In this document: positions 12,874-15,946 of the stretch, one piece after another
How the letters are laid out: the number at the start of each line of letters is the position of its first letter
Position numbering within the stretch: position 1 is the first letter of the stretch
DNA from: Methanomassiliicoccales archaeon UBA280
Lineage (GTDB): Archaea; Thermoplasmatota; Thermoplasmata; SG8-5
NCBI GenBank assembly: GCA_002499085.1
Contig: DAKD01000027.1
Coordinates: forward strand, 79,772-95,717
Length of the DNA: 15,946 nucleotides
Direction: 5' to 3'
Position numbers and translations under genes: made by a program
Notes under the pieces: generated by a model
The model's database searches: none
What the model saw: only the letters and a program-made list of their open reading frames with translations
What the model was told of the DNA's origin: nothing

Positions 12874-13531
12874 TTCGGTCAATGTTGACCCAACACGGGG
12901 CAATCGCACACTGATCCCGGAGGCAGTGCTGGCCATTGGCAAGTCCGACGCCGACCTGCTAAAGGCCGCGTCAAAACTGCTCGAGCATCACCCGGTCATG
13001 GTTACGAAGGCCCCTGAAGTCCAGGCCGAACTCCTCCTGCGGCATTTCAAGATCGCGAAGCACAATCCCCAGGGCAAGACCGTAACAATCGGCGGACGAT
13101 GGGATGAAGGCGTGGGAATATGCGCGGTCGTCACGGCCGGGACATCGGACATTCCCATAGCCGAAGAAGTGGCCAGCACCCTCGATTATCTCGGCATCGA
13201 ACCGATGAAATTCTACGACCGCGGAGTCGCAGGCATGCATAGGTCCAAGGCTGTCGTCGAGGCCCTGAACAAGGACAAGAAGATGGCGGTGATAGTCATA
13301 GCCGGAATGGAGGGCGCCCTGCCCTCGGTTATCGCTTCCCAGGTTTCCCAGCCTGTAATAGCCATACCCTCCTCGATAGGGTACGGCAGCAACTTCGAGG
13401 GCATGGCCGCGCTGCTGGGCATGCTGAACAGCTGCGTGCCTGGGATATCGGTCGTCAACATAGACAACGGGTTCGGGGCTGCGTGCGCTGTGTATCGGGC
13501 GATGAAGGCCTACAGCGGAAGTTCCAGGTGA
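12860..13531 (+). CDS. larB: LarB: pyridinium-3,5-biscarboxylic acid mononucleotide synthase
   Basis: A 223-aa PurE-like enzyme that carboxylates and hydrolyses nicotinic acid adenine dinucleotide as the first step of nickel-pincer cofactor synthesis. Hallmarks: IPEAVLAIGKS (19-29), VVTAGTSDIPIAEE (90-103), GVAGMHR (122-128), VIAGMEGALPSV (146-157), IPSSIGYGSNFEGMAALL (169-186) and MLNSC (188-192), whose Cys192 corresponds to the covalent cysteine of characterised LarB, followed by VVNIDNGFGAA. GAGGA at 12849-12853 supports the ATG at 12860. It overlaps larE by 14 nt, and its last 22 nt overlap the convergent GNAT gene. LarC and LarA are not in the window. Confidence 0.93.
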   Translation: MTENDSVNVDPTRGNRTLIPEAVLAIGKSDADLLKAASKLLEHHPVMVTKAPEVQAELLLRHFKIAKHNPQGKTVTIGGRWDEGVGICAVVTAGTSDIPIAEEVASTLDYLGIEPMKFYDRGVAGMHRSKAVVEALNKDKKMAVIVIAGMEGALPSVIASQVSQPVIAIPSSIGYGSNFEGMAALLGMLNSCVPGISVVNIDNGFGAACAVYRAMKAYSGSSR

Positions 13532-14040
13532 ACGTCCTCCGGCTCCATCTCATATAATTCTGCGTCCAGTTCCTCGGCCAGTTTCGCTCCGCAGGACATG
13601 TAGAACCCCACGGTGTGCTTTGACGGCGTGGCAGAGATGTAGAGGGCATCGGCCCCTCGCTGCTTGGCTAAACCCGCGATACTTTTCACCAGGCTACGGG
13701 CAATCCCCTCCCCCCGATATTCCCTGCTGACGAAAAGAATGTCCATCTTCACATACTTCTTTTTATGGCCCCGGAATTTGTTCTCCATGGAAGTGACGCC
13801 CACAAGTGTCGGGCCGTCGAAAGCGCCGATGAGCGTGCCCCCCTCCGAGATGAGGATTTTCTGTCTTTCGATAATTTTTTCCAGTTCCCCGGGCGGGAAT
13901 CCCTTCATGTCGTAATGCTCCTTCTCCAGAACAAGATTTCCCGACCGGAAATGATATACCCCGCCGATGACCTCAGAGCGGTCGATGTGGCGAAGCTTTT
14001 CAAGTTCGGCGATTGCAAGATTTCGGTATTCGATGTCCAT
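13510..14040 (-). CDS. GNAT N-acetyltransferase (second gene of a pair)
   Basis: A 176-aa GNAT. Motif A is MDILFVSREYRGEGIARSLV with the acetyl-CoA loop RGEGIA (109-114); motif B is HTVGFYMSCGAKL. The substrate is unknown. Its start lies inside the end of the upstream GNAT gene (41-nt overlap), so it is translationally coupled; its 3' end overlaps larB by 22 nt on the other strand, which leaves no space for a separate terminator. Confidence 0.87.
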   Translation of the reverse strand: MDIEYRNLAIAELEKLRHIDRSEVIGGVYHFRSGNLVLEKEHYDMKGFPPGELEKIIERQKILISEGGTLIGAFDGPTLVGVTSMENKFRGHKKKYVKMDILFVSREYRGEGIARSLVKSIAGLAKQRGADALYISATPSKHTVGFYMSCGAKLAEELDAELYEMEPEDVHLELPL

Positions 14041-14968
14041 GTTCCGCTCCAGATTCTATTTGGAAGATGAGGGAGGGAACATGCTCAATTGTTTCGAACC
14101 CGACCCTCTCGTACAATAGCCGTGCCGGGTTTTTCGAATGTGTGGATATGTACATTTTATCTTTCCCTCTCTCTTTCACCATTTTCATCGAGGCAACCAA
14201 CACAGCCTCGCCGATTCCCCGGTTCCGGAATTTCTCTCCTACGGCCAGGCCCCGATTCTTGACAATGTTTTCTCCAGAGAGGAGGTCAGCGAATATGGTC
14301 CTGGAATAACCGACTATGTCCGCCCCGACCTTTGCAATCCCATATACCACATTCTCTTCCAGCATCTCATCTCTCAATGCCCGTATGTTCTTTCCGACAT
14401 CGACCTCAAGGTCAAGCTGTTCCCGCGCAATCTCCGCATCCAGACGTGCAACTCCTTCGATATCCCCGCTCTTTTCCAGATCATCAGTAAAGGTAATAAT
14501 CACACCCTCCGGGACTTCGGGATTTGGAACTTTGGCCAGATTCGCCACCATCCACAACCCCTCGGGGTATTCCTCATTGACCGTGAAGCCGCGAGATTTG
14601 AAGAACTCAATATATGCAGGAGAGCCGAGCAACGGCTTCGGAGAGATTTTTTGGATATCCTCTTCTTTGCAGAGTTTGATGGTCCTATCCAGTAGCAAAT
14701 CTGATTTTTCATCGCCAAGCTCATCGTGCGGCACCCATAACTGGAGCACCGCCCCCCATCCGGCATAGATATGGACCGCGGCCGCCCCGACCAATCTTTT
14801 CCCCTCACGCGCCAGGAAGCAGACATTCTCCGCCATAGCATTCTCCAGATATGCGCTCCTGAAGGCGTTTCGGTCCATATTCTCAGTGTACGGGATATTT
14901 TTCGAGACCCGGAGCCACAGAACACGCAGATCCTCTTCCTCATCGCGGTATTTTGTTATCTTTATCAT
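14000..14968 (-). CDS. Double-domain GNAT N-acetyltransferase
   Basis: A 322-aa protein. The N-terminal half (about 1-145) looks like a degenerate GNAT domain (FLAREGKRLVGAAAVHIYAG, FFKSRGFTV). The C-terminal half (about 155-310) is a complete one: VGYSRTIFADLL, LAVGEKFRNRGIGEAVLV with loop RNRGIG (248-253), and NPARLLYERVGF. The ATG at 14968 is preferred over the GTG at 14974 because the TATA box at 14994-15001 puts the start at about 14970, giving a leaderless mRNA. Domain order is the reverse of the 4589-5506 double GNAT, where the intact domain is N-terminal. Confidence 0.88.
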   Translation of the reverse strand: MIKITKYRDEEEDLRVLWLRVSKNIPYTENMDRNAFRSAYLENAMAENVCFLAREGKRLVGAAAVHIYAGWGAVLQLWVPHDELGDEKSDLLLDRTIKLCKEEDIQKISPKPLLGSPAYIEFFKSRGFTVNEEYPEGLWMVANLAKVPNPEVPEGVIITFTDDLEKSGDIEGVARLDAEIAREQLDLEVDVGKNIRALRDEMLEENVVYGIAKVGADIVGYSRTIFADLLSGENIVKNRGLAVGEKFRNRGIGEAVLVASMKMVKERGKDKMYISTHSKNPARLLYERVGFETIEHVPSLIFQIESGAEHGHRIPKSCNRRT

Positions 14969-14993
14969 TCCCACCTGAATGCTCGAACCCGAG

Positions 14994-15001
14994 TATAAAT
15001 T
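14994..15001 (-). promoter_or_regulatory. TATA box of the GNAT pair
   Basis: Reads AATTTATA on the minus strand, about 27 nt before the ATG at 14968. Confidence 0.6.
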
Positions 15002-15012
15002 CTTTCATGTTC

Positions 15013-15061
15013 CAGCGCTGACGCTATTCATTGAAAAATATCAATAAATTCGATGACAATT
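15013..15061 (+). repeat. Promoter-like direct repeat R1
   Basis: Begins CAGCGCTGACGCT, containing the palindrome AGCG-N4-CGCT, then TGAAAAATATCAATAA and TTCGATGACAATT. It is repeated in diverged form at 15457-15506. The A/T block could serve as a TATA box for a plus-strand transcript starting near 15071. Confidence 0.5.
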
Positions 15062-15084
15062 TCTTGGAATAGCGCCCGGCACCG

Positions 15085-15199
15085 GTCACCTCCACCATAC
15101 CCCGGCTGTGAGGCCGGGGTCGTGACCCGGTTTCCGGAACCGGGTTGGTGACGATTGAGCTCATCCTTAGGAAACCTTGCCCGTGAGGGCGGGGAGGTG
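15085..15199 (+). ncRNA. Structured module resembling an IS200/IS605 right end (omega-RNA-like)
   Basis: A three-way junction is visible: GTCACC (15085-15090) with GGTGAC (15147-15152), enclosing CCCCGGC/GCCGGGG (15100-15106 with 15113-15119) and ACCCGGTT/AACCGGGT (15125-15132 with 15138-15145). It is followed by CCTTGCCC-GTGA-GGGCGGGG (15175-15194) and AGGTGTTA. The last block resembles, from memory, the 3' right-end hairpin of archaeal IS605/tnpB elements, part of the TnpB guide RNA scaffold. CACCTCC (15087-15093) also pairs with GGAGGTG (15193-15199). No tnpB or tnpA is present, so this is a relic, a non-autonomous element or an independent RNA. Confidence 0.5.
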
Positions 15200-15227
15200 T
15201 TAAAATTGGTATACATCCCGACCCCAG

Positions 15228-15244
15228 GGCTATGGTACCTAGCC
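15228..15244. other. Small hairpin GGCTA / TAGCC
   Basis: GGCTA (15228-15232) and TAGCC (15240-15244) pair around TGGTACC. It lies between the two convergent modules; the rest of 15200-15310 holds nothing I recognise. Confidence 0.3.
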
Positions 15245-15309
15245 AAGCCCAGATCGACGTAATTCATAATCAGGGGGGGAAAGTTTGAGCGAATCGTATC
15301 CGTGCAAGA

Positions 15310-15430
15310 GCTATCAAAATAGCACCCCGCCCTCCGGGCGAGGCTTCTCTGCCTGGTAATTGTCCAAAAACGCAATCTACAAGCGCACTCGAACGCAGAT
15401 TGTTTCCAAACCCCGCCCTCACAGGCGGGG
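15310..15430 (-). ncRNA. Second right-end-like module, inverted relative to 15085-15199
   Basis: On the minus strand: CCCCGCC-TGTGAG-GGCGGGG (15430-15411), then CAATCT/AGATTG (15402-15397 with 15378-15373), then CCTCGCCC-GGA-GGGCGGGG (15343-15325) and the hairpin GCTAT/ATAGC (15323-15310). The first hairpin matches the plus module's CCCCGGC-TGTGAG-GCCGGGG, including the TGTGAG loop, and the CCTCGCCC hairpin matches its CCTTGCCC hairpin. The two modules face each other across about 125 bp. Confidence 0.5.
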
Positions 15431-15456
15431 CATGCTGCCACATCTGTTCAGGTCTG

Positions 15457-15506
15457 CAGCGCTAACGCTGGATAATGAAAAATTAATAATACGTTCGATG
15501 ACGATT
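15457..15506 (+). repeat. Promoter-like direct repeat R2
   Basis: A diverged copy of R1 in the same orientation 444 bp away: CAGCGCTAACGCT, TGAAAAATTAATAATA, TTCGATGACGATT. By the same spacing it would start a plus-strand transcript near 15511, just before the hairpin domain at 15518-15633. Confidence 0.5.
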
Positions 15507-15517
15507 AGTGCTTGATC

Positions 15518-15633
15518 ACCTAATACATAACTCAGGAATGCATTGCACACATTTTCGGTGTCCGTAAGACACCGCGCGTCCCGAAGGACACGCTGTTGCA
15601 TGCCATTTCCGGCATGCTGTAGACGTAATAGGT
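15518..15633. other. Closed three-hairpin domain in the 16S downstream region
   Basis: ACCTAATAC (15518-15526) pairs with GTAATAGGT (15625-15633), with one A-A mismatch, enclosing GGTGTC/GACACC (15557-15562 with 15568-15573), GCGTCC-CGAA-GGACaCGC (15576-15593) and GCATGCC/GGCATGC (15598-15604 with 15611-15617). It could be part of the 16S trailer on the minus strand or a plus-strand RNA from R2. Confidence 0.45.
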
Positions 15634-15643
15634 ATAGGGGGAG

Positions 15644-15675
15644 ACTGGAATCGCGCCCGAAGGCGTTCAACCAGT
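15644..15675. other. Hairpin ACTGG / CCAGT in the 16S trailer
   Basis: ACTGG (15644-15648) pairs with CCAGT (15671-15675), with an inner GCGCC-CGAA-GGCG stem. Confidence 0.4.
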
Positions 15676-15718
15676 GACCCGTTTTGGTTCTCACAAGATG
15701 AGAATCGGAGGTGATCGT

Positions 15719-15760
15719 ATTGTGTCACGTCATGTTCCGAAGAACATGTCTCAACACAAT
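15719..15760 (-). other. UUCG-capped hairpin in the 16S trailer
   Basis: ATTGTGT pairs with ACACAAT (15719-15725 with 15754-15760). After an internal loop, CATGTTC pairs with GAACATG (15731-15737 with 15742-15748). On the rRNA strand the loop is UUCG, an extra-stable tetraloop. A processing or termination role is likely. Confidence 0.6.
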
Positions 15761-15766
15761 GCTATT

Positions 15767-15801
15767 CCTCCTACTTATCCTGTGAAATTAGTATATTACG
15801 T

Positions 15802-15807
<6 letters not shown>
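15767..15807 (-). promoter_or_regulatory. Trailer sequence complementary to the 16S anti-Shine-Dalgarno
   Basis: On the rRNA strand CCTCCTAC (15807-15800), which includes the anti-Shine-Dalgarno and two trailer bases, is followed 25 nt later by its perfect 8-nt complement GTAGGAGG (15774-15767). The unprocessed precursor could fold so as to hide the anti-Shine-Dalgarno. Confidence 0.55.

Positions 15808-15946
<139 letters not shown>

Noticed and set aside
12052..12942. 296-aa frame opposite larE
   Set aside because: larE on the plus strand has its PP-loop and catalytic motifs; the opposite frame has none.
15028..15441. 137-aa minus-strand frame downstream of the 16S gene
   Set aside because: It runs through several perfect hairpins and lacks protein-like features and a ribosome site.
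15676..15801. Bulge-helix-bulge motif for 16S processing
   Set aside because: The 5' leader of the 16S gene lies outside the window, so the pairing cannot be tested.

Overview
The window is archaeal. At its right edge the minus strand carries the 3' end of an archaeal 16S rRNA gene, and at its left edge the minus strand carries a complete archaeal 7S/SRP RNA. It also encodes an Orc1/Cdc6 replication initiator, a TET-type M42 aminopeptidase and tandem winged-helix regulators, and most genes have TATA boxes rather than bacterial -35/-10 promoters. No tRNA-Ala, 23S or 5S follows the 16S gene in the roughly 0.8 kb downstream. An unlinked 16S gene of this kind is a known habit of Thermoplasmata, so a moderately GC-rich member of Thermoplasmatota (for example a Methanomassiliicoccales-like lineage) is my best inference.

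Layout. 1-934: SRP RNA (minus), a second shorter transcript unit 172 bp upstream that repeats the SRP promoter and 5' end, then a structured element (copy A) ending in a conserved palindrome. 935-2377: anchored surface protein rich in Tyr and Trp, with a 21-bp tandem repeat beside its TATA box. 2490-3281: small membrane protein plus tandem wHTH regulator. 3319-5647 (minus): an operon of a 43-aa four-cysteine protein, a double-GNAT protein and a NirB/rubredoxin-reductase-like flavoprotein. 5722-6016: a gene-free, highly structured RNA candidate with its own TATA box. 6064-7504: beta-propeller protein plus GNAT. 7642-7891: copy B of the structured element. 7893-9140 (minus): orc1/cdc6 with a candidate origin upstream. 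9354-10980: divergent membrane protein and gcvT, both visibly more AT-rich than their neighbours. 11031-13531: operon of M42 peptidase, larE and larB. 13510-14968 (minus): two overlapping GNAT genes. 14969-15801: dense RNA-like structure before the 16S gene.

Functional themes. LarE and LarB make and sulfurate the precursor of the nickel-pincer cofactor; LarC and a LarA-type enzyme are not in the window. Four GNAT proteins occur in 16 kb. The most interesting material is non-coding: (1) the 5722-6016 RNA, which contains two 49-nt units with compensatory base-pair changes; (2) two diverged copies of a 220-250 nt element sharing a palindrome with a conserved loop; (3) the duplicated SRP promoter and 5' end; (4) convergent hairpin modules at 15085-15430 resembling the right ends (omega-RNA region) of IS200/IS605 elements but with no tnpB; (5) a trailer sequence that can sequester the anti-Shine-Dalgarno of the 16S precursor. 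All RNA structures were found by eye from complementarity; no folding or database search was run.
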